Positions 55,324 through 63,899 of a stretch of DNA of 64,000 bases are shown here, in pieces. The translations under genes and the position numbers were made by a program. Every line of letters begins with the position of its first letter. Within the stretch, counting starts at the first letter, position 1. This DNA is from Puniceicoccaceae bacterium 5H (GTDB lineage Bacteria > Verrucomicrobiota > Verrucomicrobiia > Opitutales > Oceanipulchritudinaceae): assembly GCA_009772895.1 (NCBI GenBank), contig WOUP01000004.1, forward strand, positions 1 through 64,000, read 5' to 3'. The notes below the pieces were generated by a model. The model saw only the letters and a list, made by a program, of their open reading frames with translations, was not told the origin of the DNA and searched no databases.

Positions 55324-55770
55324 CTAGACGTTTTTATGCAGTTGCAGGCGCAGATAGCGCTCTGCTTCGGGCTGCGGCTGCAGCATACATTCGAGGAAGG
55401 CGTTGCGCTCAAACCAGATAACCTCGAGGTCCCAGACGCAGAAGGAGTGGCGATCACGGTCTTCCACCCATTTGCCCTTCTCGTTCATCACCAGCACGCG
55501 GATGAACAGCTCGTTGCCGTTGCCCCACCAGGCGAGGGTCAGGTAGGGCTGGCCGGTGGAGGAGGGGTGGGCGATGGCAAAGCCGAGGCGCTGCTGCTCT
55601 CCGAGAGCCTGAGCCGCCTGTTGCAACATGGGTTGGGCGGCTTTCAGGCCGCCGGAAAACGCGTCCCAGTCGAACGTCTGGTTTTGCGGTGTGATACGGT
55701 AGATCTTCAGCTCAAAGCCTGCGAGGCGGCGGAACGGAAGCGCGCTGATGGGACGGCTGACATAGGTCAT
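55324..55770 (-). CDS. Hypothetical protein, unknown
   Basis: 148 aa from ATG 55770 (MTYVSRPISA); the frame extends 43 codons upstream through intergenic DNA. Mixed alpha/beta, with LGFAIAHPSSTGQPYLTLAWWGNGNELFIRVLVMN resembling a beta-sheet core, and Trp-rich. No motif or signal. Probably a small cytoplasmic protein; I cannot name it. Confidence 0.6.
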   Translation of the reverse strand: MTYVSRPISALPFRRLAGFELKIYRITPQNQTFDWDAFSGGLKAAQPMLQQAAQALGEQQRLGFAIAHPSSTGQPYLTLAWWGNGNELFIRVLVMNEKGKWVEDRDRHSFCVWDLEVIWFERNAFLECMLQPQPEAERYLRLQLHKNV

Positions 55771-55879
55771 GGCACGGCGATGGGGGGAAGTTAGGCAGGA
55801 AAAAACCACCTGATGGTTATCAGGGCGTTTCAAGAATAGCAAACCCGTTGCAGTGAAGGGGCCGCGAAATTCAGGCCAC

Positions 55880-55910
55880 AAAAAAGCCGGCGCGCACAAG
55901 GCGGGCCGGC
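55880..55910 (-). terminator. Intrinsic terminator of the phosphatase-glyA gene
   Basis: GCCGGC/GCCGGC stem (55886-55891 with 55905-55910), 13-nt inner part with extra G-C pairs, T6 on the minus strand; 28 bp after the stop. Confidence 0.75.
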
Positions 55911-55937
55911 GGAGAAATTCCAGGACGTGATGCGTCT

Positions 55938-57728
55938 CTAGTAAGGCAGCGGATACTTGGCGCAGAGGCCGAGGGAGATATCGCGGGCCTGGCTGATGGC
56001 GTTGTCGTCTTCCGGGTGGTTGAGCACGATGTCGATCGCACGGCCGATTTCGCGGAAGTCGTCTTCCTTCATGCCACGGCTGGTGCAGGCGGGGGAGCCG
56101 ATGCGGATGCCGCTGGTCTGGAAGGGGCTACGGGTTTCACCGGGCACCGTGTTGCGGTTGGTGGTGATGTTGGCCTTGTCGAGGGCGATCTGGGCTTGCT
56201 TGCCGGAGAGGTCGGGGTGGCTCTGGCGCAGGTCGACGAGGATGAGGTGGTTGTCCGTGCCGTCGCTGCAGAGCTTGTAACCCTTTTGCTTCAGGAAGTC
56301 GGCCAGGGCGGCGATGTTGCGCTTCACCTGCTGCTGGTACTGCTTGAACTCCGGCTTCGCGGCTTCGCGGAAGCAGACGGCCTTGGCGGCGATCACGTGC
56401 ATCAGCGGGCCACCTTGGCCGCCCGGGAAGATCGCGCTGTTGAGCTTCTTCTCGTATTCGCCCTTGGCCAGGATCAGGCCGCCGCGGGGGCCGCGCAGGG
56501 TCTTGTGCGTGGTGGTGGTGACAAAGTCGCAGTGCGGCACGGGGCTCGGGTGTTCGCCCGTGGCCACGAGGCCGGCGATGTGGGCGATGTCGGCCAGGAT
56601 GTAGGCACCGACGGAGCGGGCGATCTCACCCATGCGCTTGAAGTCGATCTCGCGCGGGTAGGCGCTGGCGCCCACGGTGATCATCTTGGGCTTTTCCTTT
56701 TCGGCCTGCTCGGCGAGCTTGTCGTAGTCGATGCGGCCGGTTTCCGGATCCACACCGTAGTGCACGACTTCGTAGAGCTTGCCGGAGAAGTTGACCGGGT
56801 TGCCGTGGGTCAGGTGACCCCCGTCGGACAGGTTCATCGTCAGGATCTTGTCCCCGACGTTGAGCACGGCGGTGTAGACGCCGAAATTGGCCTGGCTGCC
56901 GGCGTGGGGCTGCACGTTGGCGTATTCGGCGCCAAAGAGCTGCTTGGCGCGTTCGATCGCGAGCTCTTCGGCCACGTCGACGCATTCACAGCCACCGTAG
57001 TAGCGCTTTCTGGGGTAGCCCTCGGCGTACTTGTTGGTCAACACGCTACCGGTCGCCTCGATGACGGCCGGGTAGGTGAAGTTTTCTGAAGCGATGAGCT
57101 CCAGGTGGTTCTGCTGGCGGTTCTTCTCGTTCTCGATGGCCTCGAAGATTTCGGGGTCGAGATCGCGCAGGTGCGCAGCGTTCAAGTTAAGAGACGGATC
57201 GGTCGCAGTCGGCATATCTTGTTTGGATGCTTTTGCTGGTATGTAGCGTTCGCGGAGCCATGCTACCACACTTGGCACCGCTTCGGCCAGGGCGTCCCGG
57301 GTTTCGAGATAGTAATCCAGGGACGCGCCATAGGGGTCGGGGACTTCGTGGTCCACATCCCCGGGCATAAATTCGCGGAAAAGGTGGATCGGGAGATCCC
57401 GGTGGTCGTCGGTAATGAGCTGCAGCGCCATCTGGCGGTGGCCCTCTGTCATGCAGAGGATCAGCGCGGCTTCGTCGAGCAGGTAGGGGTCGAGGCGGCG
57501 ACTCCGGTGCTGGCTCAGGTCGATGCCGACCTTCTTGAGCGCACGCACGGAGTTGGCGCTGGCCGGGTCTCCCGCAAAGGCGGAAATGCCGGCGCTGATG
57601 ACCTCCAACTGGTTGAGGGGCTCGGGCTCTGCGGCCAATGCGTGGGCCAGCAGTCGCTCGCCCATGGGGCTCCGGCAAATGTTACCGGTGCAGACGACGA
57701 TGATTTTGTTAGGCTGCGGCTCTGCCAT
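55938..57728 (-). CDS. glyA: LMW protein-tyrosine-phosphatase fused to serine hydroxymethyltransferase
   Basis: 596 aa, one open frame. Residues 1-165: low-molecular-weight phosphatase with CTGNICRSP (Cys13-Arg19) and general acid Asp131 (VPDPYG). The residue after Asn is Ile, whereas arginine phosphatases of the YwlE type have Thr, so tyrosine phosphate is the likelier target. Residues 172-596: complete GlyA ([16 protein letters not shown] lysine Lys409 in [10 protein letters not shown]), starting [10 protein letters not shown]. GlyA makes glycine and 5,10-methylene-THF from serine. An internal ATG at 57215 could give GlyA alone, but no ribosome-binding site is seen before it. Confidence 0.9.
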   Translation of the reverse strand: MAEPQPNKIIVVCTGNICRSPMGERLLAHALAAEPEPLNQLEVISAGISAFAGDPASANSVRALKKVGIDLSQHRSRRLDPYLLDEAALILCMTEGHRQMALQLITDDHRDLPIHLFREFMPGDVDHEVPDPYGASLDYYLETRDALAEAVPSVVAWLRERYIPAKASKQDMPTATDPSLNLNAAHLRDLDPEIFEAIENEKNRQQNHLELIASENFTYPAVIEATGSVLTNKYAEGYPRKRYYGGCECVDVAEELAIERAKQLFGAEYANVQPHAGSQANFGVYTAVLNVGDKILTMNLSDGGHLTHGNPVNFSGKLYEVVHYGVDPETGRIDYDKLAEQAEKEKPKMITVGASAYPREIDFKRMGEIARSVGAYILADIAHIAGLVATGEHPSPVPHCDFVTTTTHKTLRGPRGGLILAKGEYEKKLNSAIFPGGQGGPLMHVIAAKAVCFREAAKPEFKQYQQQVKRNIAALADFLKQKGYKLCSDGTDNHLILVDLRQSHPDLSGKQAQIALDKANITTNRNTVPGETRSPFQTSGIRIGSPACTSRGMKEDDFREIGRAIDIVLNHPEDDNAISQARDISLGLCAKYPLPY

Positions 57729-57808
57729 GACACGAAAACGCCACTATGGGGGACCCTATATGCTTTGGCAAATGGAAAGGGGGATGCGGACCGTTGGGGT
57801 GGCTGGCT

Positions 57809-58141
57809 TTATGACTTCACGCGGCGCGCAAACAGGGCGCTCATCAACCATTGCCAGCGGCTGCCGATGATCAGGCCGGCGATGAAGGCCGTGAAGGCGC
57901 GCACCGCACTCGGGTCTGGCGCGAGCGTGCCCCAGGGGTCGGTCATCAGGTAGAGGCCGAGAGCCCATAATGCGACCAGCATGAGCACGGAGGGCTGCCG
58001 ACGCTGGGGCCAGGTGAGCACCAGCATGACCAGGCTGAAAACGAGCCCCAGCGCCCAGACGGGTGCAATGGCCTCCGGCGGCAGGTAGGGGCGGGCCAGC
58101 AGGGGCAGGAGCATAAAAATCAGGGCAATCAGGGAAGTCAT
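57809..58141 (-). CDS. Small integral membrane protein, unknown
   Basis: 110 aa, four predicted membrane helices (about 3-20, 27-44, 50-68, 85-102) and a basic C-terminus (FARRVKS). No known family. It lies just upstream of the phosphatase-glyA gene on the same strand, 80 bp away, and may share its promoter. Confidence 0.6.
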   Translation of the reverse strand: MTSLIALIFMLLPLLARPYLPPEAIAPVWALGLVFSLVMLVLTWPQRRQPSVLMLVALWALGLYLMTDPWGTLAPDPSAVRAFTAFIAGLIIGSRWQWLMSALFARRVKS

Positions 58142-58287
58142 GGCAGCTATAATATGGGGGCGATATGGCCGTTTGGCAAAGAGCGCGCCCGAAATGCGTT
58201 ACCGTTTGAGCCTCAGGAAGATCATCTACACGGGGCAAAGTTCGCCCTCAGCGCAGGAAAAAGCGGAAAGCTGCGCTATCTTCGGCC

Positions 58288-59025
58288 ATGCGCCTGTCAG
58301 ACAAAGTCGCCCTCGTCACCGGAGCCTCCGGCGGAATCGGTCACGCCATTGCGGCCCGTTTTGCCGAAGAAGGGGCTCATGTCGCCGTCCACTATAGCTC
58401 CAACGAAAAGCCCGCCCGCGAACTGGTGGAGCAGATCCGTTCGCAGGGCCGCAAGGCGGAAGCCTTTCAGGCCGATCTGGCAGAGGTGGACGCGGTGACC
58501 AAGCTCGTGCACAACGTACATTCCGCCTTCGGGCGGCTGGACATCCTCGTCAACAACGCCGGCATCCCGGCTTCGGGGGAGGTGACCAGTTTTACGCCGG
58601 AGCAGTATCAGCAGGCCTTCGACGTCAATGTGCGGGCGGTCTTCTTTGCCGTGCAGGCGGCGGTGCCGCTGATGCCCGACCACGGGCGTATCATCAACAT
58701 ATCCAGCGGCATGGTGAAGCGGCCCAGCGCGCGCGGCAGCATCTATGCGGCGACCAAGGCCGCCGTCGACAGCTTCACCCAATCCTTTGCCCACGCTTTT
58801 GCCGAGCGTCGCATCACGGTCAATGCCATCCAGCCGGGGCCGACGCTGCCGGGCATGTTCGGCCGCCACAGCAAGGAGCGTCAGGACGCCTATGCGAAGC
58901 AGTCATTGATCGGCCGCCTCGGCAAGGCGGAGGAAATCGCGGCGCTCGCCGCCTTTCTGGCCAGCGACGAAGGGGCGCTGATTACCGGGCAGGTCATCAC
59001 GGCCGACGGCGGCGTTTTTTCGTAA
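58288..59025 (+). CDS. Short-chain dehydrogenase/reductase (SDR)
   Basis: 245 aa classical SDR: TGASGGIG at about 12-19, NNAG (about 90), catalytic Ser in INISSGM, and Y-x3-K in SIYAATKAA. C-terminal SDEGALITGQVITADGGVFS completes it. Similar length and style to the SDR at 2338 (about 40-45% by eye), likely a 3-oxoacyl or sugar reductase. Monocistronic. Confidence 0.88.
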   Translation: MRLSDKVALVTGASGGIGHAIAARFAEEGAHVAVHYSSNEKPARELVEQIRSQGRKAEAFQADLAEVDAVTKLVHNVHSAFGRLDILVNNAGIPASGEVTSFTPEQYQQAFDVNVRAVFFAVQAAVPLMPDHGRIINISSGMVKRPSARGSIYAATKAAVDSFTQSFAHAFAERRITVNAIQPGPTLPGMFGRHSKERQDAYAKQSLIGRLGKAEEIAALAAFLASDEGALITGQVITADGGVFS

Positions 59026-59093
59026 GGCAGGGTTTGGGATTATATTGACAGTGGTATGTCGAAGCCAAGGGTAGATCTATTATTATCGATGTT

Positions 59094-59951
59094 ATGCTGA
59101 GTTTACGTACCCCTCTCCCGCTTCTGTTTTTACTCACCAGTGCGGCTTCGCTGCAGGCATTGTGGTTCGATTGCAGCCCGCCCACCATGGCGGAGGCTTA
59201 CGAGGAAGCCGACGCCGTTTTCCTCGGCAAGCCTACCCGCGTCGTCGTCACGGAATCGGCGCCGGGGGACTGGCCGCACACCGTCTACCAGGCGACGATC
59301 GAATTGATCGCGACGTGGAAGACCGACGGCGAGACCTTCCCGGAAGGAACCGTGGTGATCCGCTCGGACGGCATGGATTATTGCTCCCCGACTTATGCGC
59401 CCAATTACACGTGGCTGATCTACGCGCGGAAGAGTACTTGCGACGGCGCGGAAGATACGGGTGAGCCCTGCGCGGACTACCGCAATGGGGTGGCCGATGG
59501 CTCTCGCCGGGTCGCGCATTGGAACATGATCTCCGACACCAGCGTCGAATGGATCGAGTCGCTCGGGCCGCCGGACCAGATCCTCGACGGCGGGGACTCG
59601 CCGGAAGGGCTGAGTGCGTTCAAGATCGCGTTCCACGATGGCAGCTACGAATACCTGGCGCCGCCGTTCGGCCGGTTTATGATCTACACGCCTCCCTGGT
59701 ATCACTGGGAGACGAACGGCTGGGTCCACATCAGCGAATTCAACAACGATGCGTTCTGGTGGTACGACCAGGCCGCCGACGGGTGGTTCTACACGAGCGC
59801 GGGCAGCTACCCCTGGATCTATCACGATCTGGCGGGCTGGGTTTATCTGGATACCTCCGCCGAGACGCCGGCCGAGCGGGTGGTCTACTCGCCGACGATG
59901 GACGAATGGCTGGCGCTGGACTGGCTGCCCGACCTCAGTATCGCCGAATAG
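59094..59951 (+). CDS. Secreted protein with TIMP-like N-terminus and W/Y-rich C-terminal repeats
   Basis: 285 aa. A signal peptide (about 1-21, LQAL) then a segment beginning FDCSPPTMAEAYEEADAVFLGKP, which resembles the NTR/TIMP-like start found in some bacterial proteins (Cys plus 'aDAVF-G'). The rest of the first half has two further Cys pairs. Residues about 195-275 are W/Y-rich (GWVHISEF... AFWWYDQAADGWFYTSAGSYPWIYH... GWVYLDT), a repeat type common at C-termini of Opitutia exported proteins. Function unknown; surface attachment is suggested. Confidence 0.65.
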   Translation: MLSLRTPLPLLFLLTSAASLQALWFDCSPPTMAEAYEEADAVFLGKPTRVVVTESAPGDWPHTVYQATIELIATWKTDGETFPEGTVVIRSDGMDYCSPTYAPNYTWLIYARKSTCDGAEDTGEPCADYRNGVADGSRRVAHWNMISDTSVEWIESLGPPDQILDGGDSPEGLSAFKIAFHDGSYEYLAPPFGRFMIYTPPWYHWETNGWVHISEFNNDAFWWYDQAADGWFYTSAGSYPWIYHDLAGWVYLDTSAETPAERVVYSPTMDEWLALDWLPDLSIAE

Positions 59952-59956
59952 AGCGC

Positions 59957-59985
59957 AAAAAAAGGCGCGGCAGGTAACCGCGCCT
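59957..59985 (-). terminator. Intrinsic terminator of purD
   Basis: 8-bp stem (59963-59970 with 59978-59985), 7-nt loop, T7 on the minus strand, 28 bp after the purD stop. It may also help end the plus-strand gene. Confidence 0.82.
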
Positions 59986-60012
59986 GGGCTGTAAAGCCTA
60001 TGCAACTGGACC

Positions 60013-61308
60013 TTAGCCCTCGCGCTCGAGCTGGCGCCAGGCGATGTCCTTGCGGTAAAACTGGTGATCCCAGCGGACCTTGGCGCTGACTTCGTAAGCG
60101 AGTTCGGCGGCAGCCTGCAAGGACTTGCCCTGGGCTACGACGCCCAACACGCGCCCGCCGTTGGTGACGATCTGGCCTTCGGCGTTGAGCTTCACGCCTG
60201 CGTGGATGATGTGGGCCTCCGGCGGCAGGGCGTCCGAGGCGGGCAGTTCGATCGCGTCACCCTTGGGGTAGCTCGCGGGGTAGCCTTCGGCGGCGTGGAC
60301 CACGATCATGGCGTAGGCGTCCTTGATCTTCACCTGCTCGGGCTCGAGCGTGCCGTTGGCGCAGGCCATCATGAGCTCGACCGGGTCGGTTTCGCAAAGC
60401 GGCAGCAATACCTGGCACTCGGGGTCGCCGAAGCGCACGTTGAACTCGAGCACCTTCGGGCCCTGCTCGGTCAGCATCAGGCCGATGTAGAGCGTGCCGC
60501 GGTAGTCGATGCCCTCCTGCACGAGGCCGGCGAGGGTGGGGCGGATGATGGTTTCCTCGATCTGCTTTTGCAGCTCGGGGGTGACGACGGCTGCCGGGGC
60601 ATACGCGCCCATGCCGCCGGTGTTGGGCCCGGTGTCGCCTTCGCCCAGGCGCTTGTGGTCCTGGCTCACGGGCAGGCAGACATACTTTTCGCCACTGACC
60701 ATCACCATCATGGAGGCCTCTTCGCCGCGCAGGAACTCTTCGATCACGATCTCACGGCCACTGTCGCCAAAGACGGCGTCGACCATCATCTCCTGGATCG
60801 CGGCTTCGGCCTGGGCCTTGTCCTCGCAGATGATCACGCCTTTGCCGGCGGCGAGACCGCTGGCCTTGACCACGAGCGGGAAGGAGGCGGTGGCGAGGTA
60901 GTCGCGGGCCGCATCGGCATCGTCGAAGCGCGCGTAGGCGGCAGTCGGGATGTCGTAGCGGGCGAGCACCTCCTTGCAATAGGCCTTGCTGGCCTCGAGC
61001 AGTGCGCCGTTCTTGTTGGGCCCGTAGACGGCAAAACCGGTTTCGCGGAGGGTGTCCGCCACGCCGGCGGCGAGCGGGGCTTCGGGGCCGACGATCACGA
61101 GGTCGGCCGAGGTCTTCATCGCGAGTGCGACGACCGACAGCGCGTCCTCCATATCCACGGGGCGGCATTCGACCTCGAGGGCCATGCCGGCGTTGCCAGG
61201 GGCCGCCACGACCTTTTCGACGCGGGGGCTGGCGAGGCAGGCTTTGACGAGGGCGTGTTCACGGCCGCCGCTGCCGATGACGAGGACTTTCCACTGCGAT
61301 GCTTCCAT
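60013..61308 (-). CDS. purD: Phosphoribosylamine-glycine ligase (GARS)
   Basis: 431 aa. ATP-grasp enzyme: VLVIGSGGREHALVKA start, GPEAPLAAGVAD, GLAAGKGVIICED (glycine-rich loop), NTGGMGAYAP, and EFNVRFGDPECQ, all diagnostic of PurD. Joins glycine to phosphoribosylamine in purine synthesis. Glycine also comes from GlyA nearby, though there is no operon link. Confidence 0.96.
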   Translation of the reverse strand: MEASQWKVLVIGSGGREHALVKACLASPRVEKVVAAPGNAGMALEVECRPVDMEDALSVVALAMKTSADLVIVGPEAPLAAGVADTLRETGFAVYGPNKNGALLEASKAYCKEVLARYDIPTAAYARFDDADAARDYLATASFPLVVKASGLAAGKGVIICEDKAQAEAAIQEMMVDAVFGDSGREIVIEEFLRGEEASMMVMVSGEKYVCLPVSQDHKRLGEGDTGPNTGGMGAYAPAAVVTPELQKQIEETIIRPTLAGLVQEGIDYRGTLYIGLMLTEQGPKVLEFNVRFGDPECQVLLPLCETDPVELMMACANGTLEPEQVKIKDAYAMIVVHAAEGYPASYPKGDAIELPASDALPPEAHIIHAGVKLNAEGQIVTNGGRVLGVVAQGKSLQAAAELAYEVSAKVRWDHQFYRKDIAWRQLEREG

Positions 61309-61386
61309 CTCCCCAGCAAAGGAGAAAAGTCCGCCCGATGGAAAGGGAAAAGCGGCGGCTTATGGTTAACAGAGCCGAGATTGTGA

Positions 61387-62421
61387 TTACGCCAGAGCCG
61401 CCACGAGGCTGCCGACGACGTAGATGATGAGCACGCTGAGGCTCTCGAAGCCGATTTTGCCCGGGCCCTTGCGCTCGCGGTGGAGCAGGCCGAGCAGGAG
61501 CATGCCCGTCATGACGATGCTGAGGGCGACGAGGCTGGCGGCCTTGTCCGAGGCGGCGTGATAGATCGAGCCGTCGCGGTAGAAGAAGTCGGCCACGGCG
61601 GCAAAGAGCGTGTCGAAGGCGTTGCCGCCCAGGATGCCGCCCACTGCGAGGGTGAGGGCGCCGCGCCGGACGGCCGCGATGGAGGTCACGAGCTCCGGCA
61701 GGGAGGTGACGACTGCAGTGCCGAGTGCGCCGACGGCGGTGGCGTTGATGCCGGTCTTGTTGGCGATGGAGTTGCCGGACTGCGTGAGTGCCCAGCCGGC
61801 GCCCATGACCAGCACGCCCGCGCCCGCGAGTTTGAGGATCTGCACCGTGAGGGAGGCGGACTCGGGGTGATCTTCGGGCGTGTCTTCGCGAGTCTGGCGC
61901 GTGCGCACGGGCGTCCACATGGGGTTGTCGCGGGCGGCCTGCACGAATTTCAGCAGGGCGCCGTAGGCCAGCAGCAACAGGAATGAGGCGGGATGCACGG
62001 CCCAGACGGTGATTTCGGGCGCACTGGTGGCCCAGAGCAGGATGCCGAGCAGCACCACCAGCACGGCGCCGAAGATCAGGTTTTCGACCGAAGCGGCGGC
62101 ATGCTCGAGGTTGACCCCGCGATACGAGATGTCTGCGATGGCGAGAAAGGCGGTTTGGGCCGCGATGCCGCCGTAGGCATTGGCCAGGGAGAGCTGCGCC
62201 AGCCCCTGTGAGGCCGCGACGACGGAGGTCGTGATACCGGGGAGGGAGGTGACGGCGCCCAGAAACACGGCCCCCATGAGCGCTTCGCCCATGCCGGTGC
62301 GGTCGGCCAACTCGTCGGCCAGCGCACTGAGGCGCGTCCCGACGGCAAAGATCAGCGCACCGCAGGCAATGAAAATGGGGATGGCCCAGGCCAACGGCCA
62401 TTCGGCAGAAACATCGAACAT
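61387..62421 (-). CDS. Sodium/calcium exchanger family protein (CaCA) with altered alpha-1 repeat
   Basis: 344 aa from ATG 62421 (MFDVSAEW). About 10 membrane helices in two inverted halves joined by a hydrophilic loop (RTRQTREDTPEDHP). The second alpha repeat has GTAVVTSLPELVTS, with the key Glu. In the first the same spot reads GAVTSLPGITTS: the Glu is Gly. Both Glu bind Ca2+ in NCX, so ion specificity may be changed. Probably exchanges Na+ or H+ for a cation. Confidence 0.85.
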   Translation of the reverse strand: MFDVSAEWPLAWAIPIFIACGALIFAVGTRLSALADELADRTGMGEALMGAVFLGAVTSLPGITTSVVAASQGLAQLSLANAYGGIAAQTAFLAIADISYRGVNLEHAAASVENLIFGAVLVVLLGILLWATSAPEITVWAVHPASFLLLLAYGALLKFVQAARDNPMWTPVRTRQTREDTPEDHPESASLTVQILKLAGAGVLVMGAGWALTQSGNSIANKTGINATAVGALGTAVVTSLPELVTSIAAVRRGALTLAVGGILGGNAFDTLFAAVADFFYRDGSIYHAASDKAASLVALSIVMTGMLLLGLLHRERKGPGKIGFESLSVLIIYVVGSLVAALA

Positions 62422-62534
62422 GGTTGCGGACTTTAGCAGGTGCCGTTCCGGCAGATGCGGCGGCAAACATCAACGCCTCGCAAATTCAGGCGGTGCGCTT
62501 GAGAGGTTTTGGGGGTGCGGGTTGTTTATAGGGT

Positions 62535-63149
62535 ATGCATTCTTCCCATTCATCCCGCTCCGGACGGATTATCTGGCGGCTGCTGCGCGCGTTGTTGGCC
62601 ATGGCGTGCGGCGGGCTGTTGGTGTTGGCGGCGATCAATCTCTGGGTCTTTTCGCAGACTGAGAGCCGCGTGTATAACGACGTGGCCGAGGTGCCCCGGA
62701 CGGAGTTTGCGCTGGTGTTGGGGGCGGATCCTCAGGGCGATTTTCTCGACGAGCGCCTGCAGGCCGGGCTCGAGCTCTACCAGGCGGGCAAGGTCGAACG
62801 GTTGATTGTGAGCGGGGCGGATTACGGCCCCGACTACGACGAGGTCGCGTACATGCAGGACTGGCTGGTTGAGCACGGTGTGCCGGCGGAGGCCGTGCAG
62901 CCCGACGATGAGGGCTTTCGCACGCGGGCGAGCATTCGCAACGTGCAGCCCTTTGTGCGAACCGGGACGCCGGTGGTCATTGTGTCGCAGGCCTTCCACG
63001 ACTACCGGGCGCTCTATCTGGCCGACGCCAAACACGTCGATGCGGTCGCCTATGTCGCCCCGGACGCGCCGATGCGCGCCCGCGTCTTCAGCGAGGTGCG
63101 GGAATTTCTCGCGCGCCCCTGGGCCTTCCTCGAGGTGATGTCGATGTAG
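62535..63149 (+). CDS. SanA/YdcF-like DUF218 membrane protein
   Basis: 204 aa. One N-terminal membrane helix (about 15-40), then a DUF218 domain with FALVLGADPQGDFLDERLQAG, IVSGADYGPDYDEVAYM, FRTRASIRNVQPFV and VVIVSQAFHDYRAL. SanA is needed for high-temperature vancomycin resistance in E. coli; YdcF relatives are linked to cell-wall precursors. Close to the start of mpl at 63900, an unrelated but also wall-linked gene. Confidence 0.87.
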   Translation: MHSSHSSRSGRIIWRLLRALLAMACGGLLVLAAINLWVFSQTESRVYNDVAEVPRTEFALVLGADPQGDFLDERLQAGLELYQAGKVERLIVSGADYGPDYDEVAYMQDWLVEHGVPAEAVQPDDEGFRTRASIRNVQPFVRTGTPVVIVSQAFHDYRALYLADAKHVDAVAYVAPDAPMRARVFSEVREFLARPWAFLEVMSM

Positions 63150-63190
63150 GGCGGCTTGACGCACCTCCTTAAAAAGGCCATTTAGAGAGT

Positions 63191-63427
63191 ATGGATGCTG
63201 CCATGGATCAGCTGATCGAGGAGCTGCGCAATCTTCCGCCCAAAAAACAGGCGGTTGCAGCTTCGGTGATCCACGCCCTTGCAGTTGAAGCGGAAGCTGA
63301 AATTCACCCCGACTGGAAAACGGAATTGGATCGGCGCGCGCGCGATTTTCAGGAGGGCAAAGTGACGTTGCTGAGCGAGGAAGAACTGGAAGCCCGAATC
63401 CAGCACCTCTTGAACGAATCACATTAG
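63191..63427 (+). CDS. Addiction-module antitoxin (PF09720/TIGR02574-type)
   Basis: 78 aa from ATG 63191; the Met at 63203 is also possible. Helical N-terminal part (QLIEELRNLPPKKQAVAASVIHAL) and a C-terminal DWKTELDRRARDFQEGKVTLLSEEELEARI, the typical segment of this antitoxin family. Pairs with the RelE/ParE-like gene at 63536 but is separated by 108 bp, wider than usual. Confidence 0.85.
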   Translation: MDAAMDQLIEELRNLPPKKQAVAASVIHALAVEAEAEIHPDWKTELDRRARDFQEGKVTLLSEEELEARIQHLLNESH

Positions 63428-63499
63428 GGGGCGTTCGCAGACGAGCCGTTGCATTGCTTCAGGCGATCATTGGATGGAGCCCGTGAAACGGAGGTTTTT

Positions 63500-63526
63500 A
63501 TGCTGGCAATCTATTTGCCTGGTTAA
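63500..63526 (+). CDS. Eight-codon minicistron before the toxin gene
   Basis: ATG at 63500 has a strong GGAGG ribosome-binding site at 63490-63494 and ends at TAA 63524-63526. It is in the same frame as the toxin ATG at 63536, which itself lacks a good ribosome-binding site. This suggests reinitiation-coupled toxin translation, or the loss of a longer toxin N-terminus by a stop. Confidence 0.35.
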   Translation: MLAIYLPG

Positions 63527-63535
63527 ACTCTCAGC

Positions 63536-63844
63536 ATGACTTCATCCTTGCGGCATCTAAAGATCCATCCCCGCGTAGCCAACGACCTTGAAGAGGTCGT
63601 GAATTACTATGAATCGGAGCAGGTCGGCCTGGGTGGCGATTTCTTGCGAGCCTTTCGCAAGGCGCTCAGGCGCATCGAGGCTGGGCCGGAGGTTTACCGG
63701 AAAGTCTATGGCGAAAATCGACGCGTGATGCTGCCGCGATTCGGGAATTTCGCCGTAATCTATACAGTCAATCCGGACATTATATACATCAAGGCGGTTG
63801 CTGACTTGAGGAGGCGGCCGCTGTATTGGGGATCCCGCGCATAA
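63536..63844 (+). CDS. RelE/ParE-family toxin
   Basis: 102 aa, single ParE-like domain: KIHPRVANDLEEVVNYYESE, LGGDFLRAFRKALRRIEAGPEVY and RRVMLPRFGNFAVIYTV. Likely blocks translation (RelE) or gyrase (ParE); the two cannot be told apart here. Second gene of the toxin-antitoxin pair. Confidence 0.85.
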   Translation: MTSSLRHLKIHPRVANDLEEVVNYYESEQVGLGGDFLRAFRKALRRIEAGPEVYRKVYGENRRVMLPRFGNFAVIYTVNPDIIYIKAVADLRRRPLYWGSRA

Positions 63845-63899
63845 TTACCGTGGATCCGCATTTGCCTTTCGGGCGCAGGCTGGCCAATGCTGGTGAGAT

